Assembly: GCF_030651625.1 (NCBI RefSeq)
Contig: NZ_JAUSCF010000006.1
Span: 186,001 to 250,000, forward strand
Reading direction: 5' to 3'
DNA: 64,000 bases
From: Hydrogenophaga sp.
GTDB lineage: Bacteria; Pseudomonadota; Gammaproteobacteria; Burkholderiales; Burkholderiaceae_C
Made by a program: the position numbers and the translations under genes. The notes beneath the pieces were generated by a model. That model saw nothing but the letters and a program-made list of their open reading frames with translations, ran no database searches and was not told where the DNA came from. Position 1 is the stretch's first letter. Each line of letters begins with the position of its first letter. This document shows, in pieces, positions 51,314-60,561 of the stretch.

Positions 51314-52528
51314 ATGAACAAGAACGTATTGGTGGCCGGGGGCGGCATCGGTGGTCTGGCCTGCGCACTGGCCATGGCACGCGCAGGTGCTTCGGTGAAC
51401 GTGATGGAGCAGTCCGGCGCGTTTGGCGAAGTAGGTGCGGGCCTGCAGTTGGGACCCAACGCGGTGCGGGTGCTGCACGAATGGGGTCTGACCGATACCC
51501 TGCGCGCCTGCGCCGCCTTTCCTGAGAGCCTGCGCGTGTGCGATGCCCGCTCTGCAAGATCACTCGGTCGCCTGAAGCTGGGTGCGGTTGTGCTCGCGCG
51601 CTACGGCCAACCCTACGCCACCTTGCACCGGGCCGATCTGCACAAACTGCTGCTGGAGGCGGTGCAGCACCAGCCCAAGGTGGCCCTTTCGCTCAATACC
51701 CGGATCGCGAGTTTCGAGACCACCGCCGATGGCGTGTGTGTGCACACCGAAGACGGTCGTGACGTGAACGGCGACACGCTGATAGGCTGCGATGGTCTTT
51801 GGAGCCAGGTGCGCACCAGTTTGCTGGGCGCCCAGCCGGTGCGCTCCAGCGGTCATCTGGCTTACCGCGGCATGGTGCCTTCGCACGATATGCCGATCGG
51901 GTGTCGGGGCAATGTCGTGACAGCCTGGCTGGGCCCGCGACTGCATGTGGTGCACTACCCGGTGCGCAGCGGCGACTGGTTCAACGTGGTGGCCGTGGTG
52001 CATGGTGTATTGGGCAAGGGCCATGGCGAGCCTGCTGAAAGCTGGAACCATGAGGCGCATGCGGTCGACTTGAAACGGGCGATGGGATCGGTCTGCGAAA
52101 GCCTCGCCGGTGTGATTGATGCTGTACCGGAATGGAAGCTCTGGGCACTGAACGATCGCCCTCCCATGCGTGGCCCCGGCGAACACGCCCAGGGGCGTGT
52201 GGCGCTGCTGGGCGACGCAGCACACCCGCTGCGGCCGTACCTGGCGCAGGGCGCCGCCATGGCCATTGAAGACGCATGGACACTGGGCCGTTTGCTGCAG
52301 GAAGCCATCGAACAAGGGCCGGTGGACTGGCCGCCCCTGCTGACCCGCTATGCCCGCACACGCTGGCAGCGCAACGCACGCGTACAAGCCCGCTCACAAC
52401 GCAATGGCACCATCTTTCATGCCACGGGCCTGCTCAGAGTTGGGCGCAACCTCGGCCTGGGTTTGATGGGTGAATGGCTCATGGACAACCCCTGGCTGTA
52501 CAGCGGCCCACCCCATCCGATACGATGA
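51314..52528 (+). CDS. FAD-dependent aromatic-ring monooxygenase
   Basis: 404-residue group A flavoprotein hydroxylase, similar in layout to salicylate and 3-hydroxybenzoate 6-hydroxylases. FAD motifs: VLVAGGGIGGLACALAMARAG (glycine loop at 9-14), DTLIGCDGLWSQVR (DG motif) and RVALLGDAAHPLRPYLAQGA (GD motif). ATG 51314 was preferred; an upstream start at 51272 adds 14 residues without support. The substrate is unknown. The Bug-type binding protein 37 nt downstream may deliver a related carboxylate. Confidence 0.9.
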   Translation: MNKNVLVAGGGIGGLACALAMARAGASVNVMEQSGAFGEVGAGLQLGPNAVRVLHEWGLTDTLRACAAFPESLRVCDARSARSLGRLKLGAVVLARYGQPYATLHRADLHKLLLEAVQHQPKVALSLNTRIASFETTADGVCVHTEDGRDVNGDTLIGCDGLWSQVRTSLLGAQPVRSSGHLAYRGMVPSHDMPIGCRGNVVTAWLGPRLHVVHYPVRSGDWFNVVAVVHGVLGKGHGEPAESWNHEAHAVDLKRAMGSVCESLAGVIDAVPEWKLWALNDRPPMRGPGEHAQGRVALLGDAAHPLRPYLAQGAAMAIEDAWTLGRLLQEAIEQGPVDWPPLLTRYARTRWQRNARVQARSQRNGTIFHATGLLRVGRNLGLGLMGEWLMDNPWLYSGPPHPIR

Positions 52529-52565
52529 AACATCTTTCGCCTTTTCCCACCCAAAAGAGACAACC

Positions 52566-53570
52566 ATGAAAAGAACCTCCACCCTCGATACCCCCCCGAA
52601 CCGCCGCGAAGCATTGGTCGTGGCTGCGGCCATGGCGTCTTCCCTGGTGCTGCCCTCGGCGCAGGCTCAGTCCTCTGCATGGCCGAACCGGCCATTGAAG
52701 ATCATGGTGGGCTTCCCGGGGGGCTCGTCGCCCGACCTCATGGCCCGCCTTCTGGCTGAGCCACTTTCTCAAGCGCTGGGCCAGCCCGTGGTGATCGAGA
52801 ATCGCCCTGGTGCAGGTGGCAATATCGCGGCCGACCTGGTCGCGCGCGCCACCGACGACCACACCATCGGCCTGATGATCAACGGGAACATGACCATCGC
52901 CAAGATCCTCAACCCGGCCACGCCCTACGACCCGCTCAAGGACCTTACTCCGGTGTCGCTGATTGCCGTGGCGCCGCTCGTGCTCTGTGTGCCGGCCGAA
53001 ACCACCACCACCGGCGCGGCCTTTTTTGCCGCCGCCCGCGAGGGCGGCGACCGCTGGAACTACGGCACCCCTGGCGTGGGCACGGTGGCCCACCTGGGCA
53101 TGGAACTGCTCAAGCCCAAGGCCGGCATCGCACCCGTGCATGTGCCCTACCCGGGCAACCCGCAGGTGATCGCCGCCATGCTCAGCAACCAGATCCAGAT
53201 GTCTTTGCTGCCACCGGGCCTGGCCATGGCCCAGGTGCGCGCGGGCAAGCTGCGCGCGATTGGCGTCACCTCTGCCGGGCGCAGCAGCGTGGTACCCGAG
53301 GTGCCCAGTCTGTCTGAAGCCGGCGTGCGCGACTTCCAGCTGGAAATCTGGAACGCCGTGGCCGCACCCAACAGCATGCCCAAGGCGCACGTGCAGAAGC
53401 TTGCCGGCCTGTTGTCCGAATTCGTGCGCCGCGAAGACATCCGCCAAAAGATTTTTGTGCAGGGCTGGCAGGTGGCCGGCACCGGGCCAGAAGGCCTGGC
53501 ACGCCGCATTCAGAGCGACACCAAGGCCATGACGGAAGTGATCCAGCGCAACAACATCCGGCCGGGCTGA
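52566..53570 (+). CDS. Bug/TctC-type tripartite tricarboxylate binding protein
   Basis: 334-residue periplasmic solute receptor. A signal with NRREALVVAAAMASSLVLPS, whose twin Arg suggests possible Tat export, precedes the mature fold. WPNRPLKIMVGFPGGSSPDLMARLLAEPL, VVIENRPGAGGNIAADLVA and MAQVRAGKLRAIGVTSAGRSS are standard. No TctA or TctB transporter genes are near; such orphan receptors are very common in Burkholderiales. The substrate is not predictable. Confidence 0.93.
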   Translation: MKRTSTLDTPPNRREALVVAAAMASSLVLPSAQAQSSAWPNRPLKIMVGFPGGSSPDLMARLLAEPLSQALGQPVVIENRPGAGGNIAADLVARATDDHTIGLMINGNMTIAKILNPATPYDPLKDLTPVSLIAVAPLVLCVPAETTTTGAAFFAAAREGGDRWNYGTPGVGTVAHLGMELLKPKAGIAPVHVPYPGNPQVIAAMLSNQIQMSLLPPGLAMAQVRAGKLRAIGVTSAGRSSVVPEVPSLSEAGVRDFQLEIWNAVAAPNSMPKAHVQKLAGLLSEFVRREDIRQKIFVQGWQVAGTGPEGLARRIQSDTKAMTEVIQRNNIRPG

Positions 53571-53696
53571 ACGGGCCTTTGTTGCCGCTTGCACGCCCGT
53601 CGGTTCTGGAATGTCCTTCTGTTCCGGTGGTCGAAGGGTGGCGGTTCGCTGGGGCCCCATTGCATGGGCTCCCGCTCCAACTCACAAAAGGCACCC

Positions 53697-53855
53697 ATGA
53701 AAAAACTCATCGCTCTGCTGTTCGTGGCAGCGTCGTTCACCGGTTGCGCCGTCTACACCCCCTCGGGCGCCGTGGTGGTGGACCCGGGTCATTCTCACGG
53801 CAAGAGCGGTGGCAAATTCTGTCCACCTGGGCAGGCGAAAAAGGGCAACTGCTGA
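53697..53855 (+). CDS. Very small lipoprotein
   Basis: 52-residue predicted lipoprotein: MKKLIALLFVAASFTGC has a basic start, a hydrophobic core and a lipobox Cys17. The mature part is 36 residues, rich in Gly, Lys and His (GHSHGKSGGKFCPPGQAKKG), with two further Cys. I do not know a function. A start at 53589 in the same frame would add residues that spoil the signal peptide. It is convergent with kynA across 43 nt. Confidence 0.65.
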   Translation: MKKLIALLFVAASFTGCAVYTPSGAVVVDPGHSHGKSGGKFCPPGQAKKGNC

Positions 53856-53898
53856 CCTACCGTCGCACCGGTGCGCGCCCGACGGCTTCGCGTCCGGT

Positions 53899-54759
53899 TC
53901 AGAGATCGGTGCGCAAGCGCCAGATTTCCGGAAACAGCACCACATCTAGCATCTTGCGCAGGTAGCTCACGCCACCCGTGCCGCCGGTACCTCGCTTGAA
54001 GCCGATCACGCGTTCCACCGTGGTCACGTGGCGGAAGCGCCAGAGGCGGAATGCGTCCTCCAGGTCGGTGAGTTCTTCGCCCAGTTGGTAGAGGTCCCAA
54101 TGGTCCTTGGGGTTCCGATAGACCGCTAGCCAGGCCTGCTCCACTGCGTCGCTGGCCTCATACGGTTTCGTCCAGTCGCGCAGCGTATGGCTCTCTGGCA
54201 CGTCCAGCCCACGGCGTGCCAGCAGGCGCAAGGCTTCGTCGTAGAGGGAGGGCGCTTCATATGAGGCCTGCACAACGGCCAGCCGCTCCGGGCTGTGGGC
54301 ATGGGGCTTGAGCATGGCGGCATTCTTGTTGCCCATGGCGAATTCGATGCAGCGGTACTGGTGGCTCTGGAAGCCGCTGGACTGCGCAAGGTAGGGGCGC
54401 AACGCGCTGTATTCGGGCGGTGTCATGGTGGCGAGCACGTCCCAGGCGTGCACCAGCTGCTCCATGATCTTGGAGACGCGCGCCAGCATCTTGAACGCGG
54501 GCTGCAGTTCGTCCGAAGCGATGTGTGCGATGGCGGCTTTGAGTTCGTGCAGCATGAGCTTCATCCAGAGTTCGCTGGTCTGGTGCTGGATGATGAACAG
54601 CATCTCGTCGTGCGCGGGGGAGAGCGGTTTTTGTGCACCCAGGATGGCGTCGAGCTGCAGGTAGTCGCCGTAGCTCATGTCGCGGCTGAAGTCGAGCTGT
54701 GCGCCTTCTTCGCGCACGATGTCTTCGGGCTTGTTGGGGGCGGGCTGGTGAGGGCACAT
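53899..54759 (-). CDS. kynA: Tryptophan 2,3-dioxygenase
   Basis: 286-residue heme enzyme, first step of the kynurenine pathway (tryptophan to N-formylkynurenine). [35 protein letters not shown] and [17 protein letters not shown] are characteristic. [19 protein letters not shown] holds the heme-ligand His, with [11 protein letters not shown] at the substrate loop. ATG 54759 is 2 nt after the kynU stop. It is the last gene of kynB-kynU-kynA. Confidence 0.97.
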   Translation of the reverse strand: MCPHQPAPNKPEDIVREEGAQLDFSRDMSYGDYLQLDAILGAQKPLSPAHDEMLFIIQHQTSELWMKLMLHELKAAIAHIASDELQPAFKMLARVSKIMEQLVHAWDVLATMTPPEYSALRPYLAQSSGFQSHQYRCIEFAMGNKNAAMLKPHAHSPERLAVVQASYEAPSLYDEALRLLARRGLDVPESHTLRDWTKPYEASDAVEQAWLAVYRNPKDHWDLYQLGEELTDLEDAFRLWRFRHVTTVERVIGFKRGTGGTGGVSYLRKMLDVVLFPEIWRLRTDL

Positions 54760-54761
54760 GA

Positions 54762-56036
54762 TCAAGTCACCGCATGTTTGGTGTTGAATTCCGGGCGCTG
54801 CCACTCGCCGCTTTCAAGCACCTGGCACAGGTGTTCCACAGCATTCCACACGTCTTCGAAGCCGATGTAAAGCGGCGTGAAGCCGAATCGCAGGATGTCC
54901 TTGTGACGACCGCCGTCGCCGGCACGGTAGTCGCCAATCACGCCGCGTGCGATGAGGGCTTGCACGATGGCGTAGGCGCCTTCTTCCCTGGTCAAGCACA
55001 CCTGAGACCCGCGTTGCGCGTGGTCGCGTGGCGTAGCCAGTCCAAGGCCTCGTGCTTCGCAGCGCTCTTCGACCAATGAGATGAACAGGTCGGTCAGTGC
55101 AAGCGATTTGGTGCGCAGCGCAGCCATGCCACCGTGAATTTCGGCCGCCAGCAGCGTGTCCACGCCGCAGTCCAGCGCGGCCAGGCTGATGATGGGTTGC
55201 GTGCCGCACTGGTAGCGCGTGATGCCCGGGGCGGGGCGGTAGTCGGGTGTGAATTCAAAGGGTGTGGCGTGGCCCCACCAACCGGCCAGGGGTTGCCAGA
55301 AGCGGTCGGTGTGCAGCGGGTTCACCCACACGAAAGCGGGTGCGCCCGGGCCGCCGTTGAGGTACTTGTAGCCGCAGCCCACGGCGAAGTCGGCCTTGGC
55401 GGCTGTGAGGTTCACCGGCACGGCGCCCGCGCTGTGCGCCAGGTCCCACACGGTCAGGATGCCTTCGGCGTGGGCAGCGGCGGTCACGGCGGCCATGTCG
55501 TGCATGGCGCCGGTGCGGTAGTTGACATGCGTGAGCATGAGGATGGCCACGTTCGCGGTGAGCGAGGCGGCAATGTCCTCCGGTTCCACCAGCACCAGTT
55601 CCATGCCGTTCTGTTGGCACAGGGCTTCGGCGATGTAGAGGTCGGTCGGGAAGTTGCTGCGCTCGCTCACGATCTGCTTGCGCTGCGGCGCGTCGGCGGC
55701 AGCGATGTTCATGGCTGCGCTCAGCACCTTGAACAGGTTGATCGAGGTGCTGTCGGTGGCCACCACTTCCTTTGCACCGGCGCCAATCAGGCGGGCGATC
55801 TTGTCGCCCACCTGCTGAGGCATACCGAACCAGCCGTTCTTGTTCCAGCTCTGGATCAGGTCGGTGCCCCATTCGCGGGCCACGGTGTCGGCCACACGGG
55901 CCGGCGTGGCGGTGGGCATCACGCCCAGCGAATTGCCGTCAAGGTAGATGGTGCCGGCTGGAATGTTGAAAAGATCGCGCAGGGCGCGCAGCGGGTCCTT
56001 CGCGTCGAGGGCGATGCAGTCTTGGAGGGTGGTCAT
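54762..56036 (-). CDS. kynU: Kynureninase
   Basis: 424-residue PLP enzyme that cleaves kynurenine to anthranilate and alanine. [12 protein letters not shown] opens the fold. Then come [31 protein letters not shown] and the PLP-lysine segment [20 protein letters not shown] 56036 is the conserved start ([16 protein letters not shown]). The upstream gap to kynB holds a repeat unit. Confidence 0.97.
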   Translation of the reverse strand: MTTLQDCIALDAKDPLRALRDLFNIPAGTIYLDGNSLGVMPTATPARVADTVAREWGTDLIQSWNKNGWFGMPQQVGDKIARLIGAGAKEVVATDSTSINLFKVLSAAMNIAAADAPQRKQIVSERSNFPTDLYIAEALCQQNGMELVLVEPEDIAASLTANVAILMLTHVNYRTGAMHDMAAVTAAAHAEGILTVWDLAHSAGAVPVNLTAAKADFAVGCGYKYLNGGPGAPAFVWVNPLHTDRFWQPLAGWWGHATPFEFTPDYRPAPGITRYQCGTQPIISLAALDCGVDTLLAAEIHGGMAALRTKSLALTDLFISLVEERCEARGLGLATPRDHAQRGSQVCLTREEGAYAIVQALIARGVIGDYRAGDGGRHKDILRFGFTPLYIGFEDVWNAVEHLCQVLESGEWQRPEFNTKHAVT

Positions 56037-56079
56037 GTCACTGTGGTTACGTTTTAGAACGGGTTCTGCTCTTTCCGGG

Positions 56080-56153
56080 CACACCGCGGAACCGGTTTTG
56101 CCGGGCCGCTGGTGTGGCCCCCTGGGCGGAGGCGCCGAAGGCGCATCGGTGGG
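56080..56153 (-). repeat. Interspersed modular repeat, copy after kynB
   Basis: On the - strand it starts directly after the kynB TGA: CCCACCGATGCGCCTTCGGC (first box diverged), then CCGCCCAGGGGGCC, then GGCCCGGCAAAACCGGTTCC. It fills most of the kynB-kynU gap, so it is inside the operon transcript. Confidence 0.75.
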
Positions 56154-56783
56154 TCACTCCAACTCCCTAAGGACCGCGCGCACCGGGCTGGCATCGGCGG
56201 TGATCAGCTTCAGGGGGAGGGCAATCAGTTCATAGTCGCCTTCGGGCACGTCGTCGAGCAACAGGTTCTCCAGCACGCGCAGACCGCGCTGGCGAATGGT
56301 CTGGTGGCTGTCCAGGGTCTTGCTGTCGGCGGGGTCGATGCTGGCGCTGTCGATGCCGATCAGCTTCACGCCCAGGTCGGCCAGCAGCGCGACGGTCTCT
56401 GGCGCAAAGGCGGGCAGGGCGTGGTCGAACCGGTCTTGCGGCATGTGGTGGTAGACGCGCACCAGCACCCTTTCAGGGAGTCCGTCCATCGCATGTGCCA
56501 GATGAACCGGCAAAACCAGTGGTCCGCAATGGATGGCGTGGATCACGCGACAGTGACCGATGAAGGCGTGTAAATCCACCGCGCCAATGGCCGCACCATT
56601 CGGGTCGTAGTGCAGGGGCGCGTCGGCGTGGGCACCCACGTGCGGCGAGAGTGTGATCGCGCTCACGTTGACCGGGCAGCCGGGGCCGATGCTGGCCACC
56701 CACTGCTGGTTGTATGCGGTGTCTCCCGGAAAAACCGGCGATGTCGCTTGAACGGGGGGTGAGATGTCCCAGATCTTTTTCAT
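56154..56783 (-). CDS. kynB: Kynurenine formamidase
   Basis: 209-residue metal-dependent cyclase-type hydrolase that converts N-formylkynurenine to kynurenine. The metal site is SPHVGAHADAPLHY, a variant of the usual HxGTHxDAPxH with Ala in place of Thr. FPGDTAYNQQW and LIGIDSASIDPADSKTLDSH also fit KynB. It is the first gene of kynBUA. An inverted repeat lies 56 nt upstream. Confidence 0.95.
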   Translation of the reverse strand: MKKIWDISPPVQATSPVFPGDTAYNQQWVASIGPGCPVNVSAITLSPHVGAHADAPLHYDPNGAAIGAVDLHAFIGHCRVIHAIHCGPLVLPVHLAHAMDGLPERVLVRVYHHMPQDRFDHALPAFAPETVALLADLGVKLIGIDSASIDPADSKTLDSHQTIRQRGLRVLENLLLDDVPEGDYELIALPLKLITADASPVRAVLRELE

Positions 56784-56838
56784 GGTGCTTTGAAGGTAGC
56801 ACCAGCAAAAAAACCATGGTGTCGGTATTTTCCAACGG

Positions 56839-56857
56839 CCTGAAAAAATACTTCAGG
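56839..56857. promoter_or_regulatory. Inverted repeat upstream of kynB
   Basis: CCTGAA (56839-56844) and TTCAGG (56852-56857) are perfect inverted copies around an AT-only core of 6 bp plus C. It lies 56 to 74 nt before the kynB start in the 90-bp gap. Lrp-type regulators such as KynR bind sites of this general form, but the match is only in style. Confidence 0.4.
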
Positions 56858-56873
56858 TCTAAACGAATTTCCT

Positions 56874-57791
56874 CTATGCCAGAGGCGGCAGGCGCACCAC
56901 CAGCACTTTCAAGGCCCGGTCGCTGGACACATCGGCAAAAACCCCCGGGTTGGGCAGGCGCTGCAACACCGCCAGCGCGGGCGCTTCTTGGGCAAGCAGG
57001 TCGCGCAGATACTGCTCGGGAATTTCTGGCGCGTTCAGGCAGAGCAGGGCATGGCCGCCGGGGCGAAGCAGGTCGGGCAGGCGGCGGATCAACCGGGCGT
57101 AGTCCTTGGTCGCCACGAAACTGCCCTTCTGATAGCTGGGCGGGTCCATGATCACCAGGCCGTAGGGCCCCATGCGGTTGACTTTGCCCCAGGTGCTGAA
57201 CAGATCGTGCGCGAGGAACTTGGCGCCGCTGAGGATGCCGTTGAGCTGGTGATTCTGCTGACCGGTGGTCAGCGCGGGCTGCGCCATGTCAAGGTTGATC
57301 ACCTCCCTGGCACCACCTTGCAGCGCCGCCACCGAAAACGCACAGGTGTAGGCAAACAGGTTGAGCACCTTGTGGCCCTGCGCGTGCGCACGCACCCAGC
57401 GCCGGCCTTCGGCCATGTCCAGGAAAAGGCCGTGGTTCTGGCCGCGCTGCAGGTTGACTCGGTATTTCGCACCGTCCTCCGTGACCACGTGCGAATCGGG
57501 CACCTTGCCCGCCAGCACCACAGTCTCGCTGCACCCTTCGTGCCGGGTTTGTAGCACGGCATTCAGCGCGTCATAGGGCGCGATCTGTGCATGACGTGCC
57601 TGCAGCGCCGCAGTGAGTACGGCCTGTTCTTCGAGCGTTGCTTCGCCGAACTTGGTGATCAGCCAGACGGGTGGAAAGGCGTCCAGCGTCCAGGCTTCAC
57701 AGCCGGGGTGCAGGCCGCCTCGGCCATGGAAGATGCGCTGGGCATCGGTGGGCATGGCCATGGTGGCGATGGCGTTGAGCAGGGCTTGCAT
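56874..57791 (-). CDS. Class I SAM-dependent methyltransferase, RlmI/RlmK-like
   Basis: 305-residue protein with the layout of 23S rRNA cytosine methyltransferases. AKYRVNLQRGQNHGLFLDMAEGRRWV is the pre-domain. KVLNLFAYTCAFSVAALQGGA is SAM motif I, INLDMAQPAL follows, and VIMDPPSYQKGSF is motif IV (DPPS). The N-terminal PUA domain of RlmI is missing, so RNA target and position are uncertain. It lies 90 nt upstream of kynB and 15 nt after the YkgJ-like gene. Confidence 0.88.
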   Translation of the reverse strand: MQALLNAIATMAMPTDAQRIFHGRGGLHPGCEAWTLDAFPPVWLITKFGEATLEEQAVLTAALQARHAQIAPYDALNAVLQTRHEGCSETVVLAGKVPDSHVVTEDGAKYRVNLQRGQNHGLFLDMAEGRRWVRAHAQGHKVLNLFAYTCAFSVAALQGGAREVINLDMAQPALTTGQQNHQLNGILSGAKFLAHDLFSTWGKVNRMGPYGLVIMDPPSYQKGSFVATKDYARLIRRLPDLLRPGGHALLCLNAPEIPEQYLRDLLAQEAPALAVLQRLPNPGVFADVSSDRALKVLVVRLPPLA

Positions 57792-57806
57792 GAGCTGGAG
57801 GTTTGC

Positions 57807-58115
57807 TCAGTGCGCCAGCGGTGGCAGCCCATGGCGGCGGCGTGCCTGATCGCAGGCATCGCTACCTTCTTCAAACTCGCGGCAGGGGTTCGGCCGCCAC
57901 TCGTAGATGCCACAGGTGGCTTTTTCACCGACATTGCCGCTGAGTGCCGAACAGCGCGGCTTGCCATGGTCGGTGCCGCGCATTCGCGCGATGTGGTCGG
58001 TCACGGGCACCCACAGCCCGTCTGGCACGTTGCCGCCTTCAGACTGGGTTTCGAACACCGAGAAGTCCACCCGGAAGCAAGCGCAGCAGGCACCGCAAGA
58101 CGTACAGCTGCTCAC
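57807..58115 (-). CDS. YkgJ family cysteine-cluster protein
   Basis: 102-residue protein with the CxxCxxCC motif at the start (SSCTSCGACCACFRVDF), and CSALSG, CGIYEWRPNPCREF and SDAC further on, so eight or more Cys able to bind zinc or iron-sulfur. Members are of unknown function. I chose GTG 58115, 8 nt after the argF stop. Longer readings overlap argF. Confidence 0.87.
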   Translation of the reverse strand: MSSCTSCGACCACFRVDFSVFETQSEGGNVPDGLWVPVTDHIARMRGTDHGKPRCSALSGNVGEKATCGIYEWRPNPCREFEEGSDACDQARRRHGLPPLAH

Positions 58116-58123
58116 AATCCGAA

Positions 58124-59071
58124 TCAGCCCAGCTGGCCCAGCAACAGGTACTCCATCAGTGCTTTCTGCGCATGCATGCGGTTCTCGGCCTCGTCCCACA
58201 CCACACTCTGGGGGCCGTCGATGACTTCAGCGCTCACCTCTTCACCGCGGTGCGCGGGCAGGCAGTGCATGAAGATCGCGTCGGGTTTGGCCACGGCCAT
58301 CATGGCTTCGTCCACGCACCATTGTGAGAAGGCGGCACGGCGCACTTCGTTTTCGGCTTCAAAGCCCATGCTGGTCCACACGTCGGTGGTGACCAGATCG
58401 GCGCCCTTGCAGGCTTCTTTCGGGTCCTTGAATACCTTGTAGCAGCCGGCGTTGCTGATACCGGCCAGCCTCGGATCGACCTCGTAGCCGCTGGGCGTGC
58501 TCACGTGCACGGTGAAGCCCAGCAGTTCGGCCGCCTGCAGCCAGGTGTTGGCCATGTTGTTGCCATCGCCCACCCACGCCACGACCTTGCCCTTGAGCGC
58601 ATCCAGCGGGTTGCCACTGGCGGCCGGGCGGTGTTCGACCAAGGTGAACAGGTCGGCCAGGATCTGGCAGGGGTGGAATTCGTTGGTCAGACCATTGATC
58701 ACCGGCACGCGCGAGTGCGCCGCAAATGCCTCGATCTTGCTTTGTTCGTAGGTGCGAATCATCACCATATCAACCATGCGGCTGATGACCTTGGCGCTGT
58801 CTTCAATCGGCTCGGCGCGGCCCAGTTGGCTGTCGCCGGTGGTGAGGTGCACCACCGAGCCGCCCAGTTGGTACATGCCGGCCTCGAAGCTCACGCGGGT
58901 GCGGGTGCTGGCCTTCTCAAAAATCAGGGCCAGCGTCCGGTCGGGGTCGGCGAACGGCTGGTGTTTCTCGAACGCCTTGAACTTGGCCTTGATGAAGGCC
59001 GCGCGCGTGAGCAGGTAGGCGTACTCGTCGGCGTTCAGGTCGTTGAACTGCAGATAATGCTTGAGCTTCAT
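58124..59071 (-). CDS. argF: Ornithine carbamoyltransferase
   Basis: 315-residue enzyme making citrulline from ornithine and carbamoyl phosphate in arginine synthesis. The carbamoyl-phosphate loop STRTR covers residues 55-59. HPCQILADLFTLVEH, WVGDGNNMANTWLQAA and MHCLPAHRGEEVSAEV (the active-site Cys) are present. ATG 59071 is 7 nt after the argD stop, so the two are co-transcribed. Confidence 0.98.
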   Translation of the reverse strand: MKLKHYLQFNDLNADEYAYLLTRAAFIKAKFKAFEKHQPFADPDRTLALIFEKASTRTRVSFEAGMYQLGGSVVHLTTGDSQLGRAEPIEDSAKVISRMVDMVMIRTYEQSKIEAFAAHSRVPVINGLTNEFHPCQILADLFTLVEHRPAASGNPLDALKGKVVAWVGDGNNMANTWLQAAELLGFTVHVSTPSGYEVDPRLAGISNAGCYKVFKDPKEACKGADLVTTDVWTSMGFEAENEVRRAAFSQWCVDEAMMAVAKPDAIFMHCLPAHRGEEVSAEVIDGPQSVVWDEAENRMHAQKALMEYLLLGQLG

Positions 59072-59078
59072 GGCGTGT

Positions 59079-60281
59079 TCATTCTGCGAGGAAGGCGTGG
59101 ATGAGCGGCAGCAGGATGGCAGCAATTTCGTCGGCCTCGGCGGTGGTCAGGATCAGCGGCGGCACGATGCGGATCACGCTGTCGGCGGTCACGCTGATCA
59201 GCAGGCCGGCGTCGGCTGAGCGCTGCGTGAGCACGCCACAGGGCTTGTCCAGTTCCACGCCGATCATCAGCCCCTGGCCGCGAATGTCCTTCACGCCCGG
59301 CTTGCCGGCCAGGCTCGCGTCCAGCAAACCGCGCAGGTGGGCGCCTACCCGCTCGGCGTTGGCCAGCAGGCCGTCTTCTTCCATGATGCGGATGGTTTCC
59401 ACCCCTGCGCGCATGGCCAGGGGATTGCCGCCAAAGGTGGTGCCGTGGTTGCCGGGGGCAAAGATGTTCGCCGCCTTGGGGCCGGCCACCACCGCGCCGA
59501 TGGGCACGCCCGAGCCAAGTCCCTTGGCCAGCGGCATCACGTCGGGCTTGATGCCCGCCCACTGGTGGGCGAACCACTTGCCGGTGCGGCCCATGCCGCA
59601 CTGCACTTCGTCGATCATCAGCAGCCAGTCTTGCGCGTCGCACAGGGCGCGCACGTCTTGCAGGTACTGCGCACGCATGGGGTTCACGCCGCCTTCACCC
59701 TGGATGGTTTCAAAAAACACGGCCACCACGTTGGGATTGCCGGCTGTCGCCTTCTTGAGGGCTTCTATGTCGTTCACCGGTACACGGATGAAACCTTCAA
59801 CCAGCGGGCCGAAGCCCGCCTGGATCTTGGGGTTGCCGGTGGCAGAAAGCGTGGCGATGCTGCGTCCGTGGAAGGCTTTTTCGTACACCACGATCTCCGG
59901 GCGCTCAATGCCTTTGTCGTGCCCGTACTTGCGCGCCAGCTTCAGCGCCGCCTCGTTGGCTTCCAGCCCGGTGCTGCAGAAAAACACGTTGGTCAGGCCG
60001 GAGCGCTCCACCAGCATTTGCGCCAGCCGCTCCTGATCGGGCACGTGGTAATAGTTGCAGCAGTGGATCATCTTGGCCAGCTGGTCCTGCAGTGCGGGCA
60101 CCAGTTTGGGGTGGCCGTGACCCAGCGTGTTGACCGCAATGCCGGCCAGCGCGTCCAGGTATTCCTTGCCGTTCACGTCCCACACGCGGCAGCCTCGCCC
60201 GTGCGACATCGCAATCGGCAGGCGGCCGTAGGTGTTCATCACGTGGGGCGAAGAGGCCAGGACTGTGGCGGCGGCATTCAT
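59079..60281 (-). CDS. argD: Acetylornithine aminotransferase
   Basis: 400-residue class III aminotransferase of arginine synthesis, also able to act in lysine synthesis. GIAVNTLGHGHPKLVPAL, STGLEANEAALKLARKYG, LLMIDEVQCGMGRTG and the PLP-lysine segment MPLAKGLGSGVPIGA are present, with NHGTTFGGNPLA near the active site. A terminator-like hairpin lies 27 nt upstream of its ATG (60308-60339). Confidence 0.97.
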   Translation of the reverse strand: MNAAATVLASSPHVMNTYGRLPIAMSHGRGCRVWDVNGKEYLDALAGIAVNTLGHGHPKLVPALQDQLAKMIHCCNYYHVPDQERLAQMLVERSGLTNVFFCSTGLEANEAALKLARKYGHDKGIERPEIVVYEKAFHGRSIATLSATGNPKIQAGFGPLVEGFIRVPVNDIEALKKATAGNPNVVAVFFETIQGEGGVNPMRAQYLQDVRALCDAQDWLLMIDEVQCGMGRTGKWFAHQWAGIKPDVMPLAKGLGSGVPIGAVVAGPKAANIFAPGNHGTTFGGNPLAMRAGVETIRIMEEDGLLANAERVGAHLRGLLDASLAGKPGVKDIRGQGLMIGVELDKPCGVLTQRSADAGLLISVTADSVIRIVPPLILTTAEADEIAAILLPLIHAFLAE

Positions 60282-60307
60282 GCTTGAGACTCCGAAGGGA
60301 AAGGGCC

Positions 60308-60339
60308 AAAAAGAAAGCGGCTCAACGCAGGTTGAGCCG
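60308..60339 (-). terminator. Terminator-like hairpin in the argD leader
   Basis: CGGCTCAAC (60318-60326) and GTTGAGCCG (60331-60339) form a perfect 9-bp stem with a 4-nt loop. On the - strand it is followed by CTTTCTTTTT (60317-60308). It lies between any argD promoter and the argD start, 27 nt upstream, so it is either an attenuator or the end of a short upstream transcript. Confidence 0.65.
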
Positions 60340-60448
60340 TTGAAAAGTGATTCTAGGCGCAGCGACGGGCATCATCGTTGCTTGTTTTGCATTGCAGTCA
60401 TGCCGCACAACGTGGCTTCAGAGCACCGTACGGTGGGCGGGTTATCCC

Positions 60449-60476
60449 TTAGATCAAGTCTTATATAAGATAGAAT
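60449..60476 (+). promoter_or_regulatory. Promoter candidate with embedded palindrome
   Basis: TTAGAT (60449-60454) and TAGAAT (60471-60476) are 16 bp apart and point toward the DUF3579 gene. The perfect palindrome TCTTATATAAGA (60459-60470) fills the spacer next to the -10 box, where a bound repressor would block polymerase. The identical 12-mer is in the gntR/mdh region at 37703. The -35 match is weak. Confidence 0.45.
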
Positions 60477-60561
60477 ACCTGGCGGCCAACGTGGCGAGCG
60501 ATCCTCGCGCTGGTGCCGGCCATTTCCCCCTTTCTGGGCCCTCCACCCGCAGGCTTCCCCG

